NCBI GenBank assembly: GCA_900074745.1
Contig: LT598467.1
Span: forward strand, 372,001 to 436,000
From: Lachancea mirantina
Taxonomy: Eukaryota > Ascomycota > Saccharomycetes > Saccharomycetales > Saccharomycetaceae
Length of the DNA: 64,000 nt
Direction of reading: 5' to 3'
Below, piece by piece: positions 28,675 through 38,981 of this stretch. Within the stretch, counting starts at the first letter, position 1. The number at the start of each line of letters is the position of its first letter. The position numbers and the translations under genes are program-made. The notes under the pieces were generated by a model, which saw nothing but the letters and a program-made list of their open reading frames with translations, was not told the DNA's origin and ran no database searches.

Positions 28675-30425
28675 CTAAATGGGTACGTCGAAGGCCGCTT
28701 GTAACCACACGCGATACATCTTCAGCTGTCTTTTACGATTCACCAAGAGCCTTCTATCCGTACCAATTCTATTTTCTTCGAAATACTTATTTTCTGTGAA
28801 GATGTTTCTGAGTTCTTCCTCTGTAAAAAAATAGACTCTAGTACCGTCACCACGAATGTAAAAGTTATCATCCAGCAGTCTGTTTTTTTTGAATCGCACC
28901 TGGGCCAGATCATAGCGCCCATAGTCCCTAAACAATATTTTGCCTCCCGGCTTTAGAAGTTTATGCAAGTTTTGAACCGCTACAGCCCACTGTTCAGGAG
29001 CTAGAGCACTAAAGACAAATACCATGACGGCAATATCAACAGAATGAGGCTCGACGCCCTCGGGAAGAGCTCCATCTTTATTGGCAAGATCCCAAACAGT
29101 GGCATGAATGAATTTGGGATCAAAGTTAGGGTTTGTTTTGACCAGTTCAACGGCTCTCGGTGAAAAATCGGCACCAATCAATTTTAAATTGTCGTTCTTG
29201 TTTTCGCTCAAGATAGGGTAAAGGGTATTACCAGCTCCGCAACCAATCTCAAAAATGGTAATGGCACCGGCATCTTTCTTGGTCGACTCGTACAAGGAAG
29301 GAAACTCGATTTGTAACCACTTGCGATCTTTGAAAAAGTTTTCACGATTGTTCTTGTAGAAAATGTCCCAGTATCTTTCAGGATGTCCATTATAAAGTTC
29401 TTTATCAAAATCTGAGACTGGACTTTTATGTTGTTCTGCAATTTTTTCTTCAGCTGCAAGGATTTGTTCTTCACCCCATTCGACATTATCCCATGCATTG
29501 TGATCCCAGACATCTGATTCCTCGTTAAGTTTCCGCTGGCCGAACTGAAATGGATCATCACGTCCGATTCTCGTATCACCGGTTACTGCTTGGTTTTTAA
29601 GTGACCCGCTCAAATCCTCATGCGCCAAGGACTCAGCTTCTCCAGCTTCTAAGTCTTCATCCATGGTTGAAACATCTTGCGTTTCTTTCTCGCTCGCGTT
29701 AGGGCTGCCTAAAGCAACTGGGAAGTCTCCGATGTGGAAACCTCCCTTGATGTTGTGTGGTCGCCGGCAGAGCCCGCATTACCGTTTTTCTTCTTTTTCT
29801 TGTTTTTCTTCTTGGATTTCTTGCTGGATGTCGCAGAATTATCTTGTGATGGTGCTTGAGCAGCAGGCAGTTCCTGTAGCTCCTGCGATGCCTCTACTAA
29901 TCCGCTGACAGATTCCTGCTTCGCTTCTGTAGAATTTTCTGGCTTTCCAGCCATTTCAGTTTCTGGATCTTGTGACGATTCTGCAGCATTGACATCAGTA
30001 TCCAAAGCCGCCGTCGTTTCTCTTTCGGAGGCAGGCACAGGCTCAGTGGTAGCATCAGCTTCTTCCTCTTCAAGCTTTTCGTGTTCGGGTTCTGCAACCG
30101 CAGCAGGTATTTCCTGAGCGTTCTCGGCTACTTTGTCGGCTGGAACGTCAACAGTTGCACTTTCAACAATCCCCTCCGGAGTTTTTTCCAACGCAGAATT
30201 TTGAACCGCATTAGCATTTTCGAGGCTCTCCTGTGCAATAACCGAGTCTTTCACAATTTCTGAACCATTGACATGCTTGTGCTCACTATTTTTATCACCT
30301 TTAGCGGCCTTTTCGCTCTTCGCATCACCACTTCTCCCACTAGACAAGGTATTGGTCAAACCGCTCCCTGTTGAGCCATCAGTAGCTATATTCTCGAATC
30401 TTTTAATCAAATCAGCAACTCCCAT
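28675..30425 (-). CDS. ABP140: Abp140/Trm140: actin-binding and tRNA m3C methyltransferase, encoded in two frames
   Basis: In S. cerevisiae YOR240W and YOR239W make one protein by programmed +1 frameshifting. The 5' frame (29709-30425, 238 residues) starts MGVADLIKRFENIA, nearly the actin-binding Lifeact peptide, followed by a long acidic, alanine- and glutamate-rich region and a poly-lysine stretch. The 3' frame is an S-adenosylmethionine methyltransferase that makes 3-methylcytidine at tRNA position 32; it has FEIGCGAGNTLYP as motif I and KPGGKILFRDYGRYD downstream, and is open from upstream of its first ATG (29664). In this sequence the frames differ by -1 (equivalently +2) rather than +1, because the junction reads CTTTAGGC where the known site is CTTAGGC. 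An extra base call in a three-base run, or a real change, would explain it. Confidence 0.9.
29705..29714 (-). other. ABP140 frame-change site
   Basis: The minus strand reads CTTTAGGCAG here. The upstream frame reads CTT then stops at TAG; the methyltransferase frame resumes at GGC. The S. cerevisiae heptamer is CTT-AGG-C, also the sequence used for +1 shifting in Ty1 elements. With one T fewer, the site would be that heptamer and the downstream frame would be +1. Confidence 0.7.
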
Positions 30426-30728
30426 CTTGAATTCACAGCTTCTCGGTCCACAACCAGCGATATCACCGAACGGACAAACCGAATTGAATTATTTTTGGCA
30501 AATTCTTCTAGCTAGTTTGATCTCATCGACCAAAAATTTTTCACATCTCCGATACTGAGCATCTATCACATGATTAGTAGACGAAAGCATCAACAACTAG
30601 CGTCAGGTCAAGGTAGCGTCAGGTCAAGGTAGCGTCCGGCCTCGTTACGAACTTTGGTGCCATCAACACTATGCTGGACATTCTCGTTATAGTCTGCCCA
30701 ATTATCGGTTTTCTTCCTGCGCCCTCCT
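30426..30728. other. Intergenic region, ABP140 promoter and PPT2 3' end
   Basis: No gene is seen in 303 bases. It contains the 16-bp direct repeat at 30598-30639. Confidence 0.6.
30598..30639. repeat. 16-bp direct repeat, two full copies and a partial third
   Basis: TAGCGTCAGGTCAAGG occurs exactly at 30598-30613 and 30614-30629; a third partial copy starts at 30630 and diverges after TAGCGTC. It lies 170-215 bp upstream of the ABP140 start, so it may be part of that promoter. Confidence 0.9.
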
Positions 30729-31244
30729 TCATTCCATTATCTCATCTTTAATATGACACACGAAACTAATGAGATAGTCAGCATCGTGGGATAGACTGAC
30801 GAGAAATTTAGAATTCGTTATTAAATGCTCCGAAAATTGTTTCCATACTCCCAATTGGCTGCAATCGATTCCAATTTTAGGCCTTCCATCAACTTCATTG
30901 GTCTTGTAACATATTTTCGTAAAGATAAATTGAGCGGGCGGGAACTCCGACGCTGGAAAACTATTACAGCGCAGACTTTTGAAAATTGCTTCTTTTGTAG
31001 CCCAAACTCCCGCGACGTAACGAATTATAGGCTCTTGGGAAGTCTCCGTTTGAATTAAAGCCTCTAGTCTGTCAATTTCGTAGGGGTGCATGAACTTGGC
31101 AATTATCTTGTTCAAAGTCGATTTATTCCCCGATGTTGGATACTTGTCTAACAGTTTCCGGAATCTTTGCACATGAACCAAGTCTGTTCCTATGCCTTTC
31201 ACATTAGCGAACCGCTTTAAACGGAATTTGGTAGCAAGGTTCAT
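30729..31244 (-). CDS. PPT2: Ppt2 mitochondrial phosphopantetheinyl transferase
   Basis: Ppt2 (AcpS type) attaches 4'-phosphopantetheine to the mitochondrial acyl carrier protein Acp1. The 171-residue product has the two family motifs: GIGTDLVHV with magnesium-binding Asp21, and WATKEAIFK with Glu85 (residues 81-89). A basic start, MNLATKFRLKRF, may serve targeting. S. cerevisiae Ppt2 (YPL148C) has 173 residues. It starts at ATG 31244. Confidence 0.94.
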   Translation of the reverse strand: MNLATKFRLKRFANVKGIGTDLVHVQRFRKLLDKYPTSGNKSTLNKIIAKFMHPYEIDRLEALIQTETSQEPIIRYVAGVWATKEAIFKSLRCNSFPASEFPPAQFIFTKICYKTNEVDGRPKIGIDCSQLGVWKQFSEHLITNSKFLVSLSHDADYLISFVCHIKDEIME

Positions 31245-31393
31245 GAATATATAAAGTTATCAGACGGTGATCAAGAACACCAATTAGTTTTTCATGTACA
31301 CGAAGAAAACATCGAGATCAATAGTTCCATAATGCTGTGACTAATAGATCACATACAGCTTTTATACCTTTTGTGCTGATAGTTCAGGCTTAT

Positions 31394-32056
31394 TTATATA
31401 GTTAAGTCATGCAAGAGCTCAGGTTCGACGGAAGTGAGATCTTTACCATACATAATGGCGTCGACACGATCGTCGTGTCCTTTCAAGACGGCGGCTTTAG
31501 GAATACAACCGATGCGATTGAACTTGAACGCATCCCAAAGCTTCCAACTGGCCACATTTGTGGCGAAAACAAGATTGAATACCGAATATTGGTAGCCTAG
31601 AAGCGGTGCCCATTTCAAATAAACTTGACCCAATCTGTAGCCAATTTTCTGGCCTCTGTGGTGAGAGCTGACTAGGAAACCTCCGTTACAATTGTGGGAA
31701 CAGCGGCCCACGTAGTTTGGTTTGATGTAGAAAGTTCCGAGAAACAACTCGTTCCAATTGGTCCAGGAGGCATTGATTTGATCAGCATCCGTTTTGATAA
31801 CTACAACACAAAAGGAATGGAACCAATAATTGACGAACTCGTCAAGCGAAAGCTTCTCTAATAGCGGATAAGTATTACCTGCTTCAATTTCGGCATTAAA
31901 TTGGTCGTGAAGGTGATGTACAAGGCCTTCAGGAATATCTTGCGCGGAATAAACCGGAAACGCGGTCGCTATACTGTCAGACTTCAACAATCTGAAATGG
32001 AGAGGCCGATCAATTGTTTCCGATGGTTTGAAAAAGGATGGTCCGTTTCGCAACAT
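31394..32056 (-). CDS. MPR1: Mpr1-type N-acetyltransferase (azetidine-2-carboxylate resistance)
   Basis: Mpr1 acetylates the proline analogue azetidine-2-carboxylate and a proline-derived cyclic metabolite, protecting cells from analogue toxicity and oxidative stress. It is known from S. cerevisiae Sigma1278b and is absent from S288C. The 220-residue product shares long blocks with it: LRNGPSFFKP, FRLLKSDSIATAFPV, YWFHSFCVVV, GTFYIKPNYVGRCSHNCNGGF, the acetyl-CoA loop HRGQKIGYRLGQVYLKWAPLLGY (shared in part), and YGKDLTSVEPE. The known protein has 229 residues with about 13 more at the N-terminus; here a TGA lies nine codons upstream of ATG 32056 with no other ATG between, so this start is firm. 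Confidence 0.92.
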   Translation of the reverse strand: MLRNGPSFFKPSETIDRPLHFRLLKSDSIATAFPVYSAQDIPEGLVHHLHDQFNAEIEAGNTYPLLEKLSLDEFVNYWFHSFCVVVIKTDADQINASWTNWNELFLGTFYIKPNYVGRCSHNCNGGFLVSSHHRGQKIGYRLGQVYLKWAPLLGYQYSVFNLVFATNVASWKLWDAFKFNRIGCIPKAAVLKGHDDRVDAIMYGKDLTSVEPELLHDLTI

Positions 32057-32218
32057 TAGTGCTCCGGTACTGCTAAAACTTCAAGGTTACCTATGATAGC
32101 GTCTTTATATTTTGTACTTTTTATATGTCATCAGCGACCTCGCCCCTCGATAGTGGGTTGCAAATTCGGGAATCGAGCGCCTCGAGAGATCGCGGTATCT
32201 TACGTGAACCGGTGAGAA

Positions 32219-33082
32219 TCACAACTCAAACTCTTTCAAAAACGCAGTTACCATTTCCAGCAGATGCTCCCTTGAAGCGTCAAGATCGACGCGATGGCTC
32301 GCACCTTTGACAATCCCGGAGTTCTGCGACCAGAATTTGGTATCGCTATGTTCCCTCCATGATTCAATCAACCTTGACTTGTCTACGAACTCGGGAGCGA
32401 ACTCGTCTTTCTCGCCATACGCAACTAGAAAGGGCTTCTTTATCTTGCCAAAAGTACTGCTCAATCTGTCTGCCTTTAAATCACTAGAAAAGTAGTCATC
32501 ATCACCTTCAGGTAGCATAAGGGAGCACCACCTGTACGCAGAGATCGGCGTTTCCATCATGTACTGGGCATATTCGCGGGGTAAAATTTCGAAACCCTGA
32601 CCCTTCAAAACAAGGGATTTCGCTCTAGCGTTCAAACGGTCTGCCACTTGTGGGTCCATAAAGCTTCCAAACGCTTCCCTGTCCGACACGGGTGCCTGCA
32701 TAATACCAGCATCGACAGTATCCCCGCAGTTCAGCAAGTAGTGCATAACATCTTGGGAACCCGTTGAATGACCAAATATAACTATTTTGCTGCGAGCACC
32801 CCCACGCTCGCTGCGAAGATATTCGACCAATGCCCGAATATCCGTGATATCCTGATTTAAAGACGAGACCCCAAAACCTTTAAAACTACTGGTGAATTGA
32901 ATTTGGACGAAAGACCATCCTATTTGACCCAAACGCTCTGCCAAGACTGGAATGTACGGAACTGTCAACAGCCCATCGGTCAAACCACCTATGAATACGA
33001 CCACTTTTTCGTGGCCTAATGAAGCGAACTCAAACGCTACTTTCGATCTGGTATATTCATGTAAAACACCTTGATGTGCCAT
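32219..33082 (-). CDS. DUF1749 family alpha/beta hydrolase
   Basis: The 287-residue product has an alpha/beta-hydrolase fold with nucleophile Ser106 in GHSTGSQD, probable acid Asp226 in YGEKDEFAP and probable His263 in GASHRVD. The early block VVVFIGGLTDGLLTVPY and LNQDITDIRALVEYLR are typical of the fungal/plant DUF1749 (UPF0613) group, which includes the siderophore esterase SidJ of Aspergillus. I know of no S. cerevisiae S288C member. The substrate is unknown. ATG at 33082 is used; the frame is open 15 bases upstream only to a TTG. It is tandem with MPR1, 162 bp apart. Confidence 0.78.
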   Translation of the reverse strand: MAHQGVLHEYTRSKVAFEFASLGHEKVVVFIGGLTDGLLTVPYIPVLAERLGQIGWSFVQIQFTSSFKGFGVSSLNQDITDIRALVEYLRSERGGARSKIVIFGHSTGSQDVMHYLLNCGDTVDAGIMQAPVSDREAFGSFMDPQVADRLNARAKSLVLKGQGFEILPREYAQYMMETPISAYRWCSLMLPEGDDDYFSSDLKADRLSSTFGKIKKPFLVAYGEKDEFAPEFVDKSRLIESWREHSDTKFWSQNSGIVKGASHRVDLDASREHLLEMVTAFLKEFEL

Positions 33083-33900
33083 CTTGACAGATTTCAAGAT
33101 CCCGTGATAAAACTCTGATTGTTTGATTTGTTGGTCCTGTTCCAGTCATGATCTCCGATGATATTTTTCAAATCCCTTATCGCGGCATCCACAGCACCAA
33201 TGCTGCAAGTTCAGCTGACCAAAGTTATAGCTATTGTTCTCGCTACCAAACGTTTCTGGAAGCTAGACGGAGTCTGTAGCTTTCTGTAAAGACTTCCTCA
33301 AAGTGACACCAGGTCAAGACTTTGTCTATCAAAAAGCTATATAGTAGTGTTCAAGACGGAGAGGGGCACGAGAAAAAAGCTGAGGTCTAGTTTCAACCCA
33401 CCTTCATGATCAAGTTGTAGTATGAGACAAGTAGTCTGAATTTTTCGTCTTTGGGCATCGCTGTCACTGCTCTCACTCCCTCCTTTCGAGAGCATCTTTC
33501 AAGATAAAAGAGCTCGGTTTTGAGGGAAGTGAGGGGAGGTACAGTTCGTAGAATTTGTGGTATTCACGGTCAACAGGAACATCAATCTAGTTGAGGCTCA
33601 TGATACGAGTACAGTACCAAGTTTGTGGGTTACAAAGTTTGTTTCTCTAACTTTTATGTAGTCAGTTTCATCGTTGAAGTGGAGAATAATGTAATAAGGT
33701 GTGACAGATTTTAAGGGCCTAAGGAGATGAAGAATATAAAAAGAGATGACCAGTTAAACAGAGATTTTCAAAGCTAACAACGGCTGTAAATCGAAGGATT
33801 TGAAGTCAGTGGAAGTTAGTGAAACTCAGATCCATTTGACAATAAAGTTGCGCAAATCAAAGCTTACATCAGGAAAGTTCGACAGTTTTAAATAATTGAA
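33083..33900. other. Intergenic region upstream of the DUF1749 gene and PXA1
   Basis: These 818 bases form a divergent promoter. No supported gene, repeat or RNA signature is seen. I looked for an oleate response element (CGGN3TNAN9-12CCG) for PXA1 and did not find a clear one. Confidence 0.5.
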
Positions 33901-36390
33901 ATGGCAGGAGATTTGCCGAACTTGGAGAGAGTTCGAAAAATCGTTCTGAGATTACATCAGGAGTGTTTGGGACTTGATCTTAAGGATGCAGTCTTCAAGA
34001 AGTATCCAGGCATTGTTCTAAAGCATCTATGGCATCTGATTCGATCAGAAGGATCCATGAATCGCAGGAAACGCGCACAGATTATTTTGATCAGCCTGGG
34101 ATTTATAGGACTTACAGGTATTTCAGGAGTTGCATACAGCGTCTATTCTTTGCTTTCAAAGATCAGGGCAGGTGCATTAAACAAACGGCCATTCATGAGA
34201 CGCACAAGGTCTCAAATCATGCTTGACAACGGCGCGAGGGTCATGTACATCCCATATGGAGACGACGAAGAGAACAAAAAACGGGTACTTATCGGCCCCA
34301 AGGATGACGATCGATATGAGCACGACAAGTATTTGTTCAAGTATTTTGCCAAATCCAACAGATCGCAGCTATTCTACTCGAGATTCGTCAGCCAACTGAG
34401 CATTCTCTATCGCATCTTGATCCCAAAACTGACAGATAGAAACGCATTTTTACTCAGTTTCCAAATCTTTTTCTTGATCATGAGAACCTGGTTATCGCTG
34501 TTTGTTGCCAGATTAGACGGCCAGATCGTTAAGGACATCATTTCAAGAAACGGTAGGAAATTTATGCTAGATCTTATGTGCTGGTTTCTTATTGCTTTCC
34601 CCGCGTCTTACACCAACAGTGCCATCAAATTCCTACAGCGAAAGCTGAGTTTGAATTTTCGCGTCAATTTGACCCGCTACATTCACGACATGTATCTGGA
34701 TAATCGACTGGCATTCTACAAAGTGACATTTGACACTCAGGCGGCGAGTTCTGTGATTGCAAACATTGACAACTCTGTTGCGAATGATGTCGCCAAGTTT
34801 TGCGATGCTGTGTGCTCAGTATTCGCAAATATTGCAAAGCCCGTTATCGACTTGGTTTTCTTTTCAGTGTACTTGAGAGATAACTTGGGAACTTTGGGAA
34901 TACTGGGCATATTCGTGAATTATTTTGTGACAGGATTCTTTTTGAAGAAACTTATGCCCCCACTAGGCAAGTTGGTGAGCAAAAGGTCCAGTGCGGAGGG
35001 TGATTACTATAATTATCATCTCAATTTGATTCAAAACAGTGAAGAAATCGCGTTTTATCAAGGAACTCAGGTGGAGAGAGGTAAAGTGAATGTTCTCTAT
35101 AATAATTTGATGGACCAAATGTTGCTTGTGGACCGAGTTAAAGCCAAGTACAATGCAATAGAGGATTACGTTTTGAAATACACCTGGTCTGCCCTGGGAT
35201 ACGTTTTCGCTTCCATACCCACCGTGGTGGCGACATTTACAACGGGAGTTAATAATGAAGAAGTGAACATGCGCGAGTTTATTGTTAATAAACGCCTGAT
35301 GCTGTCGTTAGCAGATGCTGGTAGTAGACTCATGCATTCTATCAAGGACATATCCCAACTAACCGGGTATACAAATAGAATCTTCGTTCTCTTGTCAGTG
35401 CTCCACAGGGTTCATGCAAAACAGTTCGCCTATGGAGCAATCACCGACGAAGGTGATGGTCTCGACGACAAGCCTTCTCAAAGATTTGATGACGTGTTGA
35501 GGGGAACTGTTCAAAGAAATTTCAACGGAATACGCGTTGAAAACATCGACGTGATCATACCATCAAAGCTGGGAAGAGAAGGAACAAAACTTATCAATAA
35601 ACTGACATTCCAAATACCCCCCGTCATCATTCCTGAAACCGCTACGTCAGATTCTCAGGTAAGCATCAGCCAGAAAATTGTCTTTCAAGGTCCTGGAAGC
35701 AGTCTTCTAATATTAGGCCCCAACGGTTGCGGGAAAAGTTCAATTCAAAGGATCATTGCAGAAATATGGCCCATCTATAACAAAAATGGTTTGCTTTCGA
35801 TTCCCTCTCCTAGCGAGTTATTCTGCGTTCCCCAAAAGCCATACTTCATCCAAGATGGGACACTCAGAGATCAATTGATTTATCCCATGGCTGGTGATGA
35901 TTTCTTTGACCAAGGGCATAAAGATCGGGAACTGGTTCAAATTCTTCAAGAGGTAAAACTTGAATACTTGCTCAAGAGAGATAGAGGCTGGAAATATCTC
36001 GACGCAAGGGCGGATTGGAAAGATGTGCTCAGCGGCGGTGAGAGGCAGCGGGTAAATTTTGCAAGGATAATGTTTCACAAGCCCAGGTTTGCTGTTCTTG
36101 ATGAAGCAACAAATGCTATTAGTGCTGACATGGAAGATTATTTGTTCAATTTATTAAAACGGTACCGTTTCAATTTCATTACCATTTCTCAAAGACCATC
36201 TCTCATTAAGTACCATGATTTTTCTTTGGACATCAATTCTGATGAAAGCTGGCACTTACAAATGCTGGGAACTGACGAAGCGATCACATCAATTGAAAAA
36301 GAGATCGAGGGACTCGAAACAAACCTCCAAAATGTCGAATCGTGGGAAAAGGAGAGAAGTGAGCTTGTCAAAAGGCTGGCACACATATGA
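33901..36390 (+). CDS. PXA1: Pxa1 peroxisomal long-chain acyl-CoA ABC half-transporter
   Basis: Pxa1 pairs with Pxa2 in the peroxisomal membrane to import long-chain acyl-CoA for beta-oxidation; it is the yeast relative of human ALD protein. The 829-residue half-transporter has an N-terminal membrane segment (about 55-80), a transmembrane domain (about 145-480) and one ATPase domain with Walker A GPNGCGKS (606-613), signature LSGGERQR (710-717) and Walker B FAVLDEA (730-736). A C-terminal coiled-coil tail follows. S. cerevisiae Pxa1 (YPL147W) has 870 residues. The stop codon is nine bases from that of the converging YOR238W-like gene. Confidence 0.95.
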   Translation: MAGDLPNLERVRKIVLRLHQECLGLDLKDAVFKKYPGIVLKHLWHLIRSEGSMNRRKRAQIILISLGFIGLTGISGVAYSVYSLLSKIRAGALNKRPFMRRTRSQIMLDNGARVMYIPYGDDEENKKRVLIGPKDDDRYEHDKYLFKYFAKSNRSQLFYSRFVSQLSILYRILIPKLTDRNAFLLSFQIFFLIMRTWLSLFVARLDGQIVKDIISRNGRKFMLDLMCWFLIAFPASYTNSAIKFLQRKLSLNFRVNLTRYIHDMYLDNRLAFYKVTFDTQAASSVIANIDNSVANDVAKFCDAVCSVFANIAKPVIDLVFFSVYLRDNLGTLGILGIFVNYFVTGFFLKKLMPPLGKLVSKRSSAEGDYYNYHLNLIQNSEEIAFYQGTQVERGKVNVLYNNLMDQMLLVDRVKAKYNAIEDYVLKYTWSALGYVFASIPTVVATFTTGVNNEEVNMREFIVNKRLMLSLADAGSRLMHSIKDISQLTGYTNRIFVLLSVLHRVHAKQFAYGAITDEGDGLDDKPSQRFDDVLRGTVQRNFNGIRVENIDVIIPSKLGREGTKLINKLTFQIPPVIIPETATSDSQVSISQKIVFQGPGSSLLILGPNGCGKSSIQRIIAEIWPIYNKNGLLSIPSPSELFCVPQKPYFIQDGTLRDQLIYPMAGDDFFDQGHKDRELVQILQEVKLEYLLKRDRGWKYLDARADWKDVLSGGERQRVNFARIMFHKPRFAVLDEATNAISADMEDYLFNLLKRYRFNFITISQRPSLIKYHDFSLDINSDESWHLQMLGTDEAITSIEKEIEGLETNLQNVESWEKERSELVKRLAHI

Positions 36391-36399
36391 AAAACTAGT

Positions 36400-37284
36400 T
36401 CACAAAATCCGAGGTGACCAAGGCATTATTCCGCAAACGTTTTTCTGAAAGAATTGCTCGTCAGATTCTATCGGTGATTCGAGTTCAAAAGGTAAGTTAT
36501 ACGATGCTATAAGTCCAAATGGGTTCCGACTTAGTTTTTTGTTGGCAAGAACGGCTCTAGTTCCATACCAGTCATCTTTGAAAAGGTCAAGTGCGTTTTT
36601 TTTCTCTTGAGCTGCCAAGCCTGTATAATATTGGAGAAGTCTTTCTGCTTCAACGTAGCTCGGCTGAGGTTCGAAAGAAATATAGTTTATGCTTTGCGAG
36701 GGGAAATCTATAGCTGCTGCATGATAGTCAATAAACCTGCTCTGCTTGAAACCAAATCCCACAATTGTTAATTCGCTGGGATATAAACCCGTCATTTCGT
36801 TAAATTTGGCGATAGAATACAAAAGGTTGTCGAAGGAATCTAGCGCAAATTCCTCAACCTCAACAGAAAGATCAAATAGTGCTTCAACCGAGAGCCTCTT
36901 CTGACTCAAAATTTGTAAAATATTTGTACAAACCTGCATCAAATGTTTGTGTTTTGAAAGTGCTTCCGGTAATGTGTCCCCGCACTCAATTGCCCGTAAC
37001 AATTTTTGAGAAAGCATGTAGTAACTGCGAGCTTCTGAAAGATCCTTAGCAGCCAGCTTTGTTCGAGACCCACTATAAAGTAGAACTGAATTCGCCAAGT
37101 TTTGCACCAGTTTCTCAATTGCCAAAAAAGAATGCATCATGAATGACAAGTGATCATTCCCCTCGTATTGGAAAGGCGCCAACAGCCAATGTTCAGGATT
37201 CTGACCAAAATTCTCTTGCTCATCATCTTCATCTGCTTTCCAGATTGAATGGCATGGGACTATGATAAGATGCGTTTTTGACAT
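36400..37284 (-). CDS. YOR238W-like protein (DUF218-like)
   Basis: The 294-residue product matches the place and the general character of S. cerevisiae YOR238W, a protein of unknown role. It begins THLIIVPCHSIWK, has a central helical part and the block LTIVGFGFKQSRFIDYHAAAI, which reads like the second half of a DUF218-type fold, and ends NVCGIMPWSPRIL. No membrane segment or signal peptide is apparent. Function is not known. Confidence 0.85.
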   Translation of the reverse strand: MSKTHLIIVPCHSIWKADEDDEQENFGQNPEHWLLAPFQYEGNDHLSFMMHSFLAIEKLVQNLANSVLLYSGSRTKLAAKDLSEARSYYMLSQKLLRAIECGDTLPEALSKHKHLMQVCTNILQILSQKRLSVEALFDLSVEVEEFALDSFDNLLYSIAKFNEMTGLYPSELTIVGFGFKQSRFIDYHAAAIDFPSQSINYISFEPQPSYVEAERLLQYYTGLAAQEKKNALDLFKDDWYGTRAVLANKKLSRNPFGLIASYNLPFELESPIESDEQFFQKNVCGIMPWSPRIL

Positions 37285-37661
37285 TTGCGACTTTAAAGAT
37301 GCTCAAAGTAGAAGCTGTGATTTTTTCCAGATCAGATTTAAGACTTTCGAAATACTAAGGGCATGAATTTTAAATGATCAACAAATTTGGTAATTATTGA
37401 AAGGCCTTTTGCTCGATTGTGATGAAGTACTTTATGTTTGAGAATATCAAAATCAGGTTTCCATCAATGTTGGGCGATAATCGAGTATATACGTCATCTT
37501 CGAATCTCGACCATCTTATAATAGACGATTTCTCCTCGCAGACGCAGAAGTCCTGCTACAAATAAGTTGGAATTGGTAGTTGTAGGAGACATAATAGTCT
37601 TGTTTACTTAATATACATCATGAGAAAGACCCAAATGCTGAGAAATATGCAAGCAACGACC
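37285..37661. other. Intergenic region, YOR238W-like promoter and NOP53 3' end
   Basis: I see no gene or recognisable motif in these 377 bases. Confidence 0.55.
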
Positions 37662-38981
37662 TCATTTGAAGTCCTTGTATGTCCATTTCTCGGTAACTTT
37701 TGGTTTGTATCTCCTTCCGCGCACTACAGGTATACGGGTCTCGACCTTGCCTGAACTTTGCAATTTTCTTAGTGTGTCATAAAGTAGATTGCCTTCTGGT
37801 TTCAGTTTCCGCAAAGAAAATGACAGTTCATCTGCAAATTTAACTTCCAGAAGATCCTCTTTAATTGTGTGTTTTGTGCCTAATTTCTGCTTCTTAGCCA
37901 TTCTTTCTTTGCTCCTTTTGCCAGTTTCGACGTTTCCTTCTTTCTTAGCAACTTCTTGTTCAATGGCTTCTAATCTCTCCAGCTCGCGTACTTGACCTTT
38001 GAGCAGCTTAAGCTCTTTCTGCAATTTGACCTGTTTTTGATGCTTTTTTGCTTTGTTTCTCCTGTGCTTAGTTTTCTTTTTATTCACGACAGGCTTGTTG
38101 ATAGACAGTTTGATCTCGCTTCCATCGTTTAAGGCGGCTTCCTCCTCTTCCTCATCTTCCGACGAAGATTCGCCTTCCTCGTTTGCATCAATGGTCTCCA
38201 TTAAACGCGCTATCCTCCCTTGGTATTGCTCCAACTGTATCCGAGCATCGTCCTTCTTTTTCTCCGCATCATACTCCTTGTTTATCAAACTAGACCAGTC
38301 TTCTGAGTCGGGGTTATATGACTTACCTGCATGAGGCGTACTTTCGAATTCCTTGACCTTCAGCGGAGCTTCCTTCAAGGTGCCAGGAGCAACGGTAGCC
38401 TGGGACCACCCAGTTGTCGATTGTTTCAAAAGTTCTTCTGGCACCTCACTCTCAGATTTAGCAGCGAGCTTGAGGCCCGAAGGGGTCTTAATCTTCTTAG
38501 CCTCTCCCCACAAATCCGTACCTGTGGCTCTCACAAGGCCATCTTTCGCAACTGCAGTTTGGCTCTTGCTTTTCCCATCGGCGCGGCCCGCAAGGGCCAT
38601 CAATCGACGCAACTCTTTCTTGCTGACTCCCTGAATCTTCTTCTTGCTCTCACTAACTGATCCGCTCTTGGAATGACTTAATGCACCGACCTTGGAGTTC
38701 GTCTTAATCGCATCTAAAATCTCAGATGACTTCAATTTCTTGGGAATTTGCTTCCGCTTGATCAACTTCGTCCTGACTACCTCGTCACCATCTGTATCAA
38801 TTTGAAACAACTCGTCATCTTTAAGCTCTCCAACGCTACTTGAACCGTGCGTTATCTCTGCTTCCTGTCTCCTCTGTAAGGACTTCTCGATATCTTCGAG
38901 ATCTATGTTCTTTCTCCAGGCTTTTTTCCCCTTTCTGGAGGTCTGCCTATACTGAGCCGGACGTGAGTTAGCCGCTGCCAT
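37662..38981 (-). CDS. NOP53: Nop53 60S ribosome biogenesis factor
   Basis: Nop53 is a nucleolar protein that recruits the exosome helicase Mtr4 to pre-60S particles for 5.8S and 25S maturation. The 439-residue product is highly charged: an N-terminal GKKAWRKNIDLEDIEKSLQ block, lysine-rich central stretches, an acidic run near 270-290 followed by coiled coil, and a conserved C-terminus RIPVVRGRRYKPKVTEKW. S. cerevisiae Nop53 (YPL146C) has 455 residues. Confidence 0.94.
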   Translation of the reverse strand: MAAANSRPAQYRQTSRKGKKAWRKNIDLEDIEKSLQRRQEAEITHGSSSVGELKDDELFQIDTDGDEVVRTKLIKRKQIPKKLKSSEILDAIKTNSKVGALSHSKSGSVSESKKKIQGVSKKELRRLMALAGRADGKSKSQTAVAKDGLVRATGTDLWGEAKKIKTPSGLKLAAKSESEVPEELLKQSTTGWSQATVAPGTLKEAPLKVKEFESTPHAGKSYNPDSEDWSSLINKEYDAEKKKDDARIQLEQYQGRIARLMETIDANEEGESSSEDEEEEEAALNDGSEIKLSINKPVVNKKKTKHRRNKAKKHQKQVKLQKELKLLKGQVRELERLEAIEQEVAKKEGNVETGKRSKERMAKKQKLGTKHTIKEDLLEVKFADELSFSLRKLKPEGNLLYDTLRKLQSSGKVETRIPVVRGRRYKPKVTEKWTYKDFK

